64,000 bases of DNA from Clostridium sp. Marseille-Q2269 (GTDB taxonomy: Bacteria > Bacillota > Clostridia > Clostridiales > Clostridiaceae), in NCBI RefSeq assembly GCF_943736985.1, contig NZ_CALSFS010000014.1:1-64000 (forward strand), written 5' to 3'. Positions 36,934 through 45,738 of the stretch are shown piece by piece. A program made the translations under genes and the position numbers. The notes under the pieces were generated by a model. That model was not told where the DNA came from. It made no database searches and was given only the letters and a program-made list of their open reading frames with translations. Every line of letters starts with the position of its first letter. The first letter of the stretch is position 1.

Positions 36934-37845
36934 TTACATTAAGCCTATTAAGTGGAAAACAATACCCACTATGAATAATCCCAAAATAATTACAATCGGA
37001 GATACTTTCCTCTTAAGTAACCACATACAGATAAGTGTAACTATTAATCCTGCAAGTCCAGGAATTAATAAATCTAAGTTATTTTGAAGAGTTGTAACCT
37101 TATGATCAGTTAATGACAAACCTGCTCCTTGTTGCACAAGAGCTTCTTTTATGCCCTCTGCTCCACTTGGAAGTTTACCCCAATCAATAAAAGCTCCCTT
37201 ACTCAACTTAACGGATGATACCACTGGTGCAAATTTAACAGATACCCATCTGTTAACTAATGATCCTAGAATGAACATACCAAGGATGGATGCTCCTTTT
37301 GTAATATCTTGTAATAAACCACCTGACAAATCATCAGTAATACGAGATCCTGTCTTGAAGCCAAACTCTTGTGTATACCACATAAATGCCATACGAATAA
37401 TATTCCAAGCAAAGAAAAAGATAATTGGTCCAAGTATGTTACCACTCATAGCAAGTGAAGCAGCTAATCCTCCTAAAATCGGTCTAAGAGTGAACCAGAA
37501 AACTGGATCTCCAACACCAGCTAAAGGTCCCATCATACCAACCTTAACACCTTGAATAGCTACGTCATCTATTTGTGCACCATTTGCACGTTCTTCTTCT
37601 AAAGCCAGTGTTACACCAAGAACTGGTGAAGCTACATATGGATGAGTGTTAAAGAATTCTAAGTGACGTTTTAATGCTTCTGCTCGATCTTCTTTAGTCT
37701 TGTATAATTTTTTGATTGCAGGAATCATTGCAAATGTCCAACCACCATTTTGCATCCTTTCATAGTTCCAAGAACCTTGAAGGAAAAATGAACGGAACCA
37801 CACAGCAATACGATCTCTTTTTGTTAATTCTATTTTTTTTGACAT
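36934..37845 (-). CDS. manZ: PTS mannose-type EIID component
   Basis: The start is ATG 37843-37845, preceded by GGAGGAG; an earlier in-frame start is in the upstream gene's tail. The 303-residue protein starts MSKKIELTKRDRIAVWFRSF and has GSWNYERMQNGGWTFAMIP (about 21-39), ANGAQIDDVAIQGVKVGMMG and several C-terminal helices. EIID forms the membrane channel with EIIC for mannose, glucose and related sugars, delivering sugar 6-phosphate. It is third in the operon after EIIAB and EIIC. Confidence 0.94.
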   Translation of the reverse strand: MSKKIELTKRDRIAVWFRSFFLQGSWNYERMQNGGWTFAMIPAIKKLYKTKEDRAEALKRHLEFFNTHPYVASPVLGVTLALEEERANGAQIDDVAIQGVKVGMMGPLAGVGDPVFWFTLRPILGGLAASLAMSGNILGPIIFFFAWNIIRMAFMWYTQEFGFKTGSRITDDLSGGLLQDITKGASILGMFILGSLVNRWVSVKFAPVVSSVKLSKGAFIDWGKLPSGAEGIKEALVQQGAGLSLTDHKVTTLQNNLDLLIPGLAGLIVTLICMWLLKRKVSPIVIILGLFIVGIVFHLIGLM

Positions 37846-37864
37846 TTTCGTCTCCTCCTCCTTC

Positions 37865-38671
37865 TTAGTATCTATCAATAAGATCACCTAATGGATCACC
37901 CATATTTGAGTTCCCACCTTTACCTGAGCCACCTTGTTTACTAAGTGCTAAGTAAATAAGAGCTAAGGCTACACCTATTGCACCAAGTCCTATAAGTGTA
38001 ATTTGTGAAATAGTTGCTAATACAAAACCAATTGCAAAGAATGGCCATACTTCTTTTGTAGCCATCATATTGATTACCATTGCGTAACCAACAGCTACAA
38101 CCATTCCACCACCTATTGCTAAACCATCTGTTAACCAAACAGGCATAGACTCAAGTAACGTACGAATTGGACCCGCACCAATTGCTAAAATTAGTGCTGC
38201 TGGAATTGCTATACGTATTCCCTGTAAACAGATAGCAGCTATTTGCCACATTTCAATAGCTCTTATATTTCCTTTTCTAGCTGCAATATCCATAAAATGT
38301 ACAAATGCTGTAGCAATTGTACGACAAATAATTGTTAATAATAATCCTGCAACTGCTAGAGGTACAGCAATAGCAATTGCTGAAGCAATTCCTCCCTGAC
38401 CTTGTCCTCCAAGAACTAAAATTATTGCAGATGCAACAGATGCTAATGCTGCATCGGGAGCTACCGCGGCACCAATATTTGCCCAACCTGATGCCATCAT
38501 TTGAAGAGTACCACCTAAGATTAAACATGGTAATAAATTACCTGTGACTAAGCCAATTAAGGTACACGCTACTATTGGTTGATGGAATTGGAATTCATCC
38601 AATATACCTTCTATACCAGCTAGAAATGCTACAAGAATCACTAATAGCACTTGAACTATATTTAAAGTCAT
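37865..38671 (-). CDS. manY: PTS mannose-type EIIC component
   Basis: 268 residues, strongly hydrophobic with about eight helices. The motifs AFLAGIEGILDEFQFHQPIV (about 17-36), GGTLQMMASGWANIGAAVAP and GLAIGGGMVVAVGYAMVINM are characteristic of EIIC of the Man family. It is 35 bases after the EIIAB gene and 19 bases before EIID. It forms the translocation path together with EIID. Confidence 0.95.
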   Translation of the reverse strand: MTLNIVQVLLVILVAFLAGIEGILDEFQFHQPIVACTLIGLVTGNLLPCLILGGTLQMMASGWANIGAAVAPDAALASVASAIILVLGGQGQGGIASAIAIAVPLAVAGLLLTIICRTIATAFVHFMDIAARKGNIRAIEMWQIAAICLQGIRIAIPAALILAIGAGPIRTLLESMPVWLTDGLAIGGGMVVAVGYAMVINMMATKEVWPFFAIGFVLATISQITLIGLGAIGVALALIYLALSKQGGSGKGGNSNMGDPLGDLIDRY

Positions 38672-38706
38672 AATTATTAATCCTCCTTTTCATTTAAATA
38701 ATTATA

Positions 38707-39684
38707 TTATTTTTGTTTATTTAATTCATTTTGTGCTTTTTTAAGTATTTGGTCCATATTTTCCTTGGAATCACCTGGTACTTTACGAACATCAAAATTA
38801 ACTCCAGCTTGTTTTAACTTATTGAATACATCCACATCTTCTTGATTCATAGCAAGTACTTTATTCAATTGAATCTTACCTGTAGAGTGAGCCATAGAAC
38901 CGATATTTATTGTTTCTAAATGTATTCCACCTTCTACAACCCTAAGCACATCTTTTGGATTTTCAAAAAGAAGTAGTGCTCGTTCTCCACCAAAATGTTC
39001 ATTATCTTTTCCAAGTTTAATCATATGATCAACTGGAACAACATGAGCTTTAACACCTGGTGGCACAGCTTGTTGGATTAACCTTTTACGAAGTTCATCT
39101 TTAGCTACTGCATCTGAAACAACAATAATTCGTGTAGGGTTCACAGTTTTTGTCCAAGCAGTAGCTACCTGTCCATGAAGTAAACGAGAGTCAATACGGG
39201 CTAAAACATATTGGAATGATCCTGGTTTACCTACATTAGTTTGTTGAGTAGAAGTTGCAATAGTTTTGCCAGCATCTACTGGTTCCAATTTTTCTGGCTT
39301 AACTTTAACTCCTTCTTTAGCTGATTTTAAGATAGAAGCCGCAATTTCCTGGGCAGATTCCATTGAAAGACGAGAAGCATAAGCTTCAATCACCATTGGT
39401 AAATTCATACCAGCTACAATTGCCCATTTATCTTTATGTTCTTCAAATAGTGTATTAGCTTGGTTGAATGGTGTACCACCCCAAAGATCAACTAAGAATA
39501 AGATTTCATCTTGGTTATCAAAGGATTGGATTGATTTTTTAATTTTTGCTTTCAAATCATCAGGTCCTTCACTAGGCATCAACGTAACAGCTTTTACATT
39601 TTCTTGTTCTCCAAAAATCATTTCACTAGATTGCAAGATACCTTTAGCAAATTCTCCGTGACTAGCGAGAATAATTCCTACCAT
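38707..39684 (-). CDS. manX: PTS mannose-type EIIAB component
   Basis: The start is ATG 39682-39684 after AGGAGGT; an upstream in-frame start adds 22 non-family residues. The 325-residue product has EIIA (about 1-135; phospho-His in ILASHGEFAKG), a Pro/Thr linker (about 135-160) and EIIB (about 160-325; phospho-His in DSRLLHGQVATAW). It passes phosphate from HPr to the sugar. It is the first gene of manXYZ, behind a long structured leader that starts about 285 bases upstream. Confidence 0.94.
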   Translation of the reverse strand: MVGIILASHGEFAKGILQSSEMIFGEQENVKAVTLMPSEGPDDLKAKIKKSIQSFDNQDEILFLVDLWGGTPFNQANTLFEEHKDKWAIVAGMNLPMVIEAYASRLSMESAQEIAASILKSAKEGVKVKPEKLEPVDAGKTIATSTQQTNVGKPGSFQYVLARIDSRLLHGQVATAWTKTVNPTRIIVVSDAVAKDELRKRLIQQAVPPGVKAHVVPVDHMIKLGKDNEHFGGERALLLFENPKDVLRVVEGGIHLETINIGSMAHSTGKIQLNKVLAMNQEDVDVFNKLKQAGVNFDVRKVPGDSKENMDQILKKAQNELNKQK

Positions 39685-39723
39685 TTTTATACCTCCTATT
39701 TTTTTATTTATTACAAAAACAAA

Positions 39724-39893
39724 GGGCATGAGCATTAGAAAATAAAACAAACTAACATAAAAGTGAAATTTTATCGCATTACGTGCACACTGAATTAAAT
39801 GATAAAAAATATGATAATATCTTATAAAACTTTTTAAAATATGCGATATAACAAATTTATATTATATTATTTTATTTATCTATGCTCATGCCT
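39724..39893. repeat. long imperfect inverted repeat in the man leader
   Basis: The left arm GGGCATGAGCATTAGAAAAT (39724 onward) and the right arm, whose reverse complement reads AGGCATGAGCATAGATAAAT (ending 39893), pair over about 57 bases each, including an inner ATCGCAT block. It lies inside the predicted 5' leader of manXYZ. The arms look like terminal repeats of a short palindromic element, or a regulatory stem. Confidence 0.55.
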
Positions 39894-39975
39894 AATTTAA
39901 TAGTAACACGCTAGATATTCCTATAATTTACTTAGAAACTTTTACTATATATATTTCTATTTTGATTACGCTTTC

Positions 39976-40004
39976 ATAATATCATTTTTTCTTGAATTTT
40001 TCAA
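39976..40004 (-). promoter_or_regulatory. promoter of the mannose PTS operon
   Basis: TTGAAA (39999-40004) and TATTAT (39976-39981) with a 17-base spacer on the minus strand. No sigma-54 type -24/-12 sequence was found in this gap. The remaining 40005-40316 shows no gene or clear structure. Confidence 0.5.
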
Positions 40005-40316
40005 CAAAATTTAAGAAATTTTTTTAAATTTTTAAATTTTCTAAATTATTGAAACTTTATTTCACAAAAATGGTTTTTATTGTATAACTAAACATTTACA
40101 TAACTTATATAACACAGTTATAAAATTTTAGTGTATATTAAAATTATTACTTACTATTTCATTTATTGTACTATCTATCTTAATTATTCTTTACTTCTCT
40201 ATATCAATTTGTTTTTTAATTTCCATCTTCTTTTTTTTTAATTCATACGCTATATTTATTTCTTCGCTTTTTAAAAGGATGTCTGTGCATTTTCACCCAT
40301 AGTACCCTTGTTTAAT

Positions 40317-41474
40317 TTACTCTAACTCATTTTCAAGAGATAGCATTTTTTCTTGTCTCATTTCATGCAAAGTTTTATGGCTACCTTTAATCATAGCCCA
40401 ACAATAAATTCTAATTGTAGACCATCCAGTAACCTTCTGTCCCCATTTATTAAATGTAAGTTTTTCACCTTTAAAATCAACATATTTAGTATCAATAACT
40501 GTAGCTTCTGAATTATCTGCATTCTTAATCTTAGCAATGTCTCCTGCTTTAATAATTCCCCACTCAAACAACTTATCCATTCCTGGAAGTATAGTTCTTG
40601 TAATGGGTGTATCTCTTTTAGTTGCATATGTAGGTAGTTTTTTATTATCCACCTCAACATAAAAATCTTCTAAAGAAGGTGGGGGTAATATTCTATTAAT
40701 ATCTATAAAATAACTATCCTCTATTTTCATTGGACTTAATTCAAAGCAGCTAATATCAACATCATTTGATATTAGTCAAGCTGCAGCTGATAATGTTTGC
40801 TTATCAAAGTATGATGCTATAAGTATTATTCTTTGTTTTGAATTAAAGGTTTTTAATGCATTATTCTTTTCAAGAAAATCATTTAAAATTCTTGATGCTT
40901 TTTCATAAGCAGTTAAATCTCCAAGTTCAAATTCATCTCTATATTTTTCAATATATGATGCAAATATTTTATCAACTAAATCATCTGGAGTTTTGATTTT
41001 AGCATAACTTGCAGCATACCTTATAGCTTGAAATTCAAAAGCTTCTTTTCTTTGCCTAATATCTTCAACATCTCTTTTAATTTCAATAAGTACAAGATTA
41101 CCATTTTCATCTACTGCTGTTAAATCACTTCTACCATTTTCTTTGTTTACAACTTGCTTTCCAACCACAAGAAGAGTTTCTTCTTGAAATATAACTTCTA
41201 TGTTCTTTCTTAAGAATTCTTCTATATGTTCTTCTCTTAAGTTTAAAGATTTAAAGTTTGTATTTTCTATTTCAATATCTTCAAGTTCTATAGAGTCTTT
41301 CATTTTTACTGGAATTAACATATGGTTTACCTGCCTAACTATTTTATATTTAAGATTATAGCCTTTAGAAATATTTGTATACTTACTACAGTTAAATTTT
41401 AAACTATATTTATTATTTATACTAACAATATTTATATCTTTCATTTTATTTTTTACTTTTTTGAGTACTAGCAT
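40317..41474 (-). pseudogene. PDDEXK nuclease plus RAMA-domain protein, split by an in-frame TGA
   Basis: Two frames in the same phase are separated by one stop codon, TGA at 40776-40778. The first part (232 residues) has a NucS/DUF91-like nuclease core with GRSDLTAVDENGNLVLIEIK (about 115-134), the D...ExK motif. The second part contains a RAMA (restriction adenine methylase associated) fold with VIDTKYVDFKGEKLTFNKWG. Reading the TGA as Trp (TGG) gives continuous LSAAAWLISNDVDISCF and one protein of about 385 residues. RAMA domains recognise modified or specific DNA. It lies next to a type I R-M system, so it may be a defence nuclease now inactivated. Confidence 0.78.
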
Positions 41475-41871
41475 TTATCCTATTGAGAGGCAGGATCTCA
41501 TTTGCTAATATCCTAAATTTCTATAGGATATTTCACATTTTTTTCAGATGCTTCTACCCGTTGTGAAGAGATACTTTAATAAACTCACTTGCTACTTGCT
41601 TTCCTTAATGTGTTGAATGCTATACGCTTAGCTCCAACCTTGGTATAAGATACCTCTTAAAAGTAATGGTGGAGTGAAAATATCAGCTATTAATTTACAA
41701 TACATGACCATACTGATAATATTCCATTACTTTACTAATTATTGATTTGTGCACACACTTGATTATTTAACAAATATTTAATCAAACAAGATCTCATTCA
41801 AATTATTAACTTACGCTGTTCCCAAGCAAATGAGGGAAAGTGAATACCTAACTTTCCCTCTAACAACAAAT
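41475..41871. other. gap with an hsdS fragment and a hairpin
   Basis: On the minus strand 41797-41838 reads FPSFAWEQRKL, then stops. This copies the conserved TRD-boundary block PWEQRKL of the HsdS gene at 43494. A hairpin (GAGGGAAAGT with ACTTTCCCTC, 41832-41860) lies just before it, following the hsdM stop, and probably terminates the R-M operon. The rest, to 41475, has no ORF I can assign. Confidence 0.6.
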
Positions 41872-43461
41872 TTAAATTTTTACGCCTAAAATCTTCAATT
41901 GTTCATTAATCTCAGCTTCAAGCTCAGCAATTTCCTTATTATCTTGCTCTAACAGCTTATTTATTTCTTCTAAATCAATTGGTTCTTCTTCCTCAAAAGT
42001 ATCAACATAACGTGGTATGTTTAAATTAAAATCATTTTCTCTAATTTCTTCAATAGATGCTAAATGAGCATACTTTTCAACGTCTTTGCGTTCCTTATAT
42101 GTTTTTATTATTTTATCAATATCTTCATCTCTTAAATTATTTTGATTTTTATTCTTTTCAAAATCATTACTTGCATCAATAAATAATATATCTTTATTTT
42201 CACGATTCTTCTTTAACACTAAAATTACTGTTGGAATACTTGTTCCATAAAATAAATTTGCTGGTAATCCAATTATTGTATCAAGATAATTTTTACCAAT
42301 TAAAGTTTCTCTTATTTTTCCTTCTGCTGCACCTCTAAACAAAACTCCATGAGGTAAAACAATAGCCATTGTTCCAGTCTTATTTAAATGATATATACTA
42401 TGCAATATAAAAGCATAATCTGCTTTTGAAGCTGGTGCTAACTTCCCATATTCACTAAAACGTGGGTCTTTTAATTTAGTTGAATCATTATCCCATTTTG
42501 CCGAATATGGTGGATTTGCAACTACTGCATCAAAGCTACGTGGATGATCAATACCTTTTGCATCTGGACCATCTGGCCAATCACTTTCCAAAGTATCAGC
42601 ATTACTTAATACCATATTGTTATAAGATATACCATGCATCATCAAATTCATACGTGCCAAGTTATATGTAGTTGTATTCAATTCTTGACCAAAGTACTTT
42701 ATTGGAGTGCCTTTTGGTAATTCTTGACCTACAGTAAGTAATAAAGAACCTGATCCCATTGTTGGGTCATATACACTAAATAATTCATCTGATTTTTCTA
42801 CGCCTTCTGTTACTACTTTAGCTAAAATCTTACTTACTTGATGTGGTGTATAGAATTCTCCACCCTTTTTACCAGCACTAGCCGCAAATTGACCAATTAA
42901 GTATTCATATATTTCACCTAAAATATCTTTTCCATCATTACCTTTGTATTCAATACTATCAACTAACTTTACTATATTGTTAAGTGATTTAGCGCGTTCA
43001 TTTGTAGAACTTCCAAGACGAGAATCTCCTAAATTAATATCATTAAATACTCCGCGGAAATCTTTTACTGCTTCTTTATTTAATTCTGCATTTTTATTAA
43101 AGTTATCAAAAATAGTTTGATAGTCACTAGGAATAACTTGTGAATCATTAATTTTATCAATCAATGACTGCCATGTATCCTTTGGAGTAATTGCATATCC
43201 TAAGCTTGCTGAAATATCTTGCAGATAATCTTCTAACTCTGACTCATCTACTTGTGAATTATAGGATTCATTAATAGACTCCCCATCTATAACGTCAATA
43301 ACATTATTCTTTAACAAATACTCCTCTTGATGTTCTGATAAATATCTATAAAACATAAATGCCAATATATAATTTTTGTACTCTGATGCATCCATCGTTC
43401 CACGTAATTCATTTGCCATTGCCCATAATTTATTAGTAATTGATTGTATATTATTGCTCAT
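41872..43461 (-). CDS. hsdM: type I restriction-modification methyltransferase subunit
   Basis: 529 residues. The HsdM N-terminal helical domain (about 5-150; KLWAMANELRGTMDASEYKN) is followed by the N6-adenine methylase domain with AdoMet motif DPTMGSGSLL (about 232-241) and catalytic NPPY (about 316-319). A coiled C-terminus (about 495-525) should contact HsdS. It methylates adenine at the recognition site set by HsdS. Gene order here, HsdM last, is unusual. All key residues are present. Confidence 0.95.
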   Translation of the reverse strand: MSNNIQSITNKLWAMANELRGTMDASEYKNYILAFMFYRYLSEHQEEYLLKNNVIDVIDGESINESYNSQVDESELEDYLQDISASLGYAITPKDTWQSLIDKINDSQVIPSDYQTIFDNFNKNAELNKEAVKDFRGVFNDINLGDSRLGSSTNERAKSLNNIVKLVDSIEYKGNDGKDILGEIYEYLIGQFAASAGKKGGEFYTPHQVSKILAKVVTEGVEKSDELFSVYDPTMGSGSLLLTVGQELPKGTPIKYFGQELNTTTYNLARMNLMMHGISYNNMVLSNADTLESDWPDGPDAKGIDHPRSFDAVVANPPYSAKWDNDSTKLKDPRFSEYGKLAPASKADYAFILHSIYHLNKTGTMAIVLPHGVLFRGAAEGKIRETLIGKNYLDTIIGLPANLFYGTSIPTVILVLKKNRENKDILFIDASNDFEKNKNQNNLRDEDIDKIIKTYKERKDVEKYAHLASIEEIRENDFNLNIPRYVDTFEEEEPIDLEEINKLLEQDNKEIAELEAEINEQLKILGVKI

Positions 43462-43493
43462 TATTTTTATTTCCTCTCTTTTATTAATTTGCT

Positions 43494-44729
43494 TTAGATA
43501 AACATCTGTTGTAAAAGTGCCTTCTTTTGTTGTTGTAAATGCTCTAACTTACGCTGATGAATGGTGATAAGGTTTGATAATTTTTCAATAAAGTCAACGA
43601 TTCTATTTTGTTCATCAATATCATGAGGAACGCAAATATTGCCTTCCAGAAATCCTAAATCAGTAATGTTAACATTGTTCCTTGCCCCGACATTAACTAA
43701 TGGATATAAATAGGCATCCAATCTACTCTTATCCTCAAAATAACTTTGAATAATGCTAGAATTAACATCAGAAACACTATTATAAACGCAATATAAAGAT
43801 GGAACTATACCTTCTATTCCTTTATTTGTCTTAATAATTCCATTTGGATAACCTTTGATAGGAGATTTTGTGTATATAACATCTCCTTTATTTACTATAC
43901 GGTAATTTTTAATTGATTCTTCTGTTGAACGTAGTCCAAAAAAGATATGTTTTTTTGTTAGTTCTGTACCTAATGATGCAGCAAGAACATCATCTTGAGT
44001 ATATTTACCTGTATTATTTTTTTCAGTAGACGGGATTAATAACTCTCCCAATTTACGCTGTTCCCACGGGCCAGTAAATCCCTGAAAACGAAGTTCTGGA
44101 AAATTTTCACCATTTCTAGGAAACATTTTTTGCAGCAAACTTTTCTTCTTATCTTGTAAGTGATTTAACTTACGCTGATGAAGGGTGATAAGGCTATCGA
44201 GATTTTGAAAAAAGTTACCTATTTTCCTCTGCTCCTTTTTTGATGTGCTAGTCATTACTTCTAAAGATAACAAACATTCTGGACTAACTGATTGCCTTTT
44301 TGTAACGGTTCCTTCTTCAAATCTAAGTGCCTTTGATTTGAAATTTTCAGTTGTAACAATTCTTTCTATAAATGAAGGTTCTTCTTGTGTTGTGAAAGTC
44401 ACATATATAGGAGAAATCACGCCTTTTCCATACTTATTTCTATCAATCGCTCCATATTTTAGATTAGCAGGATTATAGACAATATCATCAATTTCTGTAA
44501 GCAGATATTTTTTGGTAGTTTCATCTGAAATCAACTGGTCTCTATTATTTGTTTTTCTTTCTCTTAAAGGAATTACACCTTGCCCAGAAGCAAATGCAAG
44601 TCTTGGAGCATCTTCTGAAATTAATTGTGTTATTTGTCTTCTTTTAAGTATGTCTCCCAACTTACGCTGTTCCCAAGGGTCGGTGAATCCTGGAAATCTT
44701 AGCTTTGGTTTATTGTTGTTTTTTCCCAT
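43494..44729 (-). CDS. hsdS: type I restriction-modification specificity subunit (two TRDs)
   Basis: The start is ATG 44727-44729 after AAAGGAG, overlapping the rhuM 3' end by 20 bases. About 411 residues. There are two target-recognition domains, each beginning FxGFTxPWEQRKLG (about 10 and 217), and each followed by a coiled spacer of the HQRKLxHLQxxKKxLLQxMF type. The two halves carry nearly identical DNA at these blocks (for example 43544-43572 and 44159-44187), giving sites for recombination that would swap TRDs. It determines the DNA sequence for HsdM and HsdR. Confidence 0.93.
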   Translation of the reverse strand: MGKNNNKPKLRFPGFTDPWEQRKLGDILKRRQITQLISEDAPRLAFASGQGVIPLRERKTNNRDQLISDETTKKYLLTEIDDIVYNPANLKYGAIDRNKYGKGVISPIYVTFTTQEEPSFIERIVTTENFKSKALRFEEGTVTKRQSVSPECLLSLEVMTSTSKKEQRKIGNFFQNLDSLITLHQRKLNHLQDKKKSLLQKMFPRNGENFPELRFQGFTGPWEQRKLGELLIPSTEKNNTGKYTQDDVLAASLGTELTKKHIFFGLRSTEESIKNYRIVNKGDVIYTKSPIKGYPNGIIKTNKGIEGIVPSLYCVYNSVSDVNSSIIQSYFEDKSRLDAYLYPLVNVGARNNVNITDLGFLEGNICVPHDIDEQNRIVDFIEKLSNLITIHQRKLEHLQQQKKALLQQMFI

Positions 44730-45726
44730 TGTTAACTCCTTTAATCCTTCTGATCTCCTTATCAAAATCAGAAACTATTTTTTGATTTTTGTTAAACTCT
44801 TGATATTCTCCTATTGCCTTTTCTTTAGCAGTGCTATGGGAAATACGTCCATGACCTTTTAAGATTTCATAACGATTGAATTTCAAAAATTCATCAATAC
44901 TTATCGCAAAATCTTCCATAGATAACAACGTTTCATCTTCAAGAAGTCGCTCAACATAGTCGAAATAAGCTGAGACGTTACGTTCAAGGCCCCTAATTTC
45001 CTTTTCTGATAAGTAATTTTTAGCCACAAGCACATCAGACTGCAAAATTCGGCCATTAGGAGAGTTCTTCCAAGTAGTAAGCCCCATATGTTCTTTATCT
45101 CTATCTGAACTATTATAAATAATTTCTGCAGCTGTTTTACCAGTTATTCCAAAATGAAATTTATTTTGAATAATTGCATAAAATTTTTTTGTGATTTGTG
45201 AATTTTTATCGTAGTCATATGAAATTTCTGCAAACACATCTGTGATTTGTTGCCAAATTCTACGTTCACTTGCTCTAATTGAGCGTACAGTTTCAAGTAA
45301 CTCACGGAAGTAATCTTTACCCAAAACATTCTCACCTTGCTTCATGCGCTCAACATCAATCTTAAATCCTTTTTTGATATAGTCTTTCAAAATATCAGTG
45401 GCCCAAATTCTAAATTTTGTTGCTTTTTGAGAATTAACACGGTAACCAACTGAAATAATGGCATCTAAATTATAAAACTTGACCTGTTTTGTTTGGGTTT
45501 TTCCTTCTATAGCGCCGTGCTTTGTGGTATTTGCCAAAACGGAAACAACCACTTTCTCATCAAGCTCTTCAGACTGAAAAATGTTTTTAAAATGTTTGCT
45601 TATAGCAGAAACACCCACACCAAAAAGCTCAGATATAGCTTTCTGTGTCGCCCAGATTGTTTCATCTTTCATCACGACTTCGATTTTTTCATATTCATCA
45701 TACATTAAAAATTGTATCTCGTTCAT
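44710..45726 (-). CDS. RhuM-family protein inside the type I R-M operon
   Basis: 338 residues. The N-terminal part (about 15-110) has an HTH-like stretch, TQKAISELFGVGVSAISKHF, and RhuM hallmarks VKFYNLDAIISVGYRVNS and ATKFRIWATDILKDYI. The rest (about 140-280) is helical and contains the RhuM/Fic-like extension FAEISYDYDKNSQITKKFYA. RhuM was named in a Salmonella pathogenicity island, and its biochemical role is unknown. Genes of this family often sit inside type I R-M operons. Here it is between hsdR and hsdS, 12 bases from hsdR, and overlaps hsdS, so it is co-expressed. Confidence 0.9.
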   Translation of the reverse strand: MNEIQFLMYDEYEKIEVVMKDETIWATQKAISELFGVGVSAISKHFKNIFQSEELDEKVVVSVLANTTKHGAIEGKTQTKQVKFYNLDAIISVGYRVNSQKATKFRIWATDILKDYIKKGFKIDVERMKQGENVLGKDYFRELLETVRSIRASERRIWQQITDVFAEISYDYDKNSQITKKFYAIIQNKFHFGITGKTAAEIIYNSSDRDKEHMGLTTWKNSPNGRILQSDVLVAKNYLSEKEIRGLERNVSAYFDYVERLLEDETLLSMEDFAISIDEFLKFNRYEILKGHGRISHSTAKEKAIGEYQEFNKNQKIVSDFDKEIRRIKGVNNGKKQQ

Positions 45727-45738
45727 TTAATCACCTTC

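Noticed and set aside
39771-39800. GTGCACG...TGCG stretch looked like a sigma-54 promoter for the mannose PTS operon
   Set aside because: The spacing between the -24 and -12 dinucleotides is wrong, and a good sigma-A promoter exists at 39976-40004.
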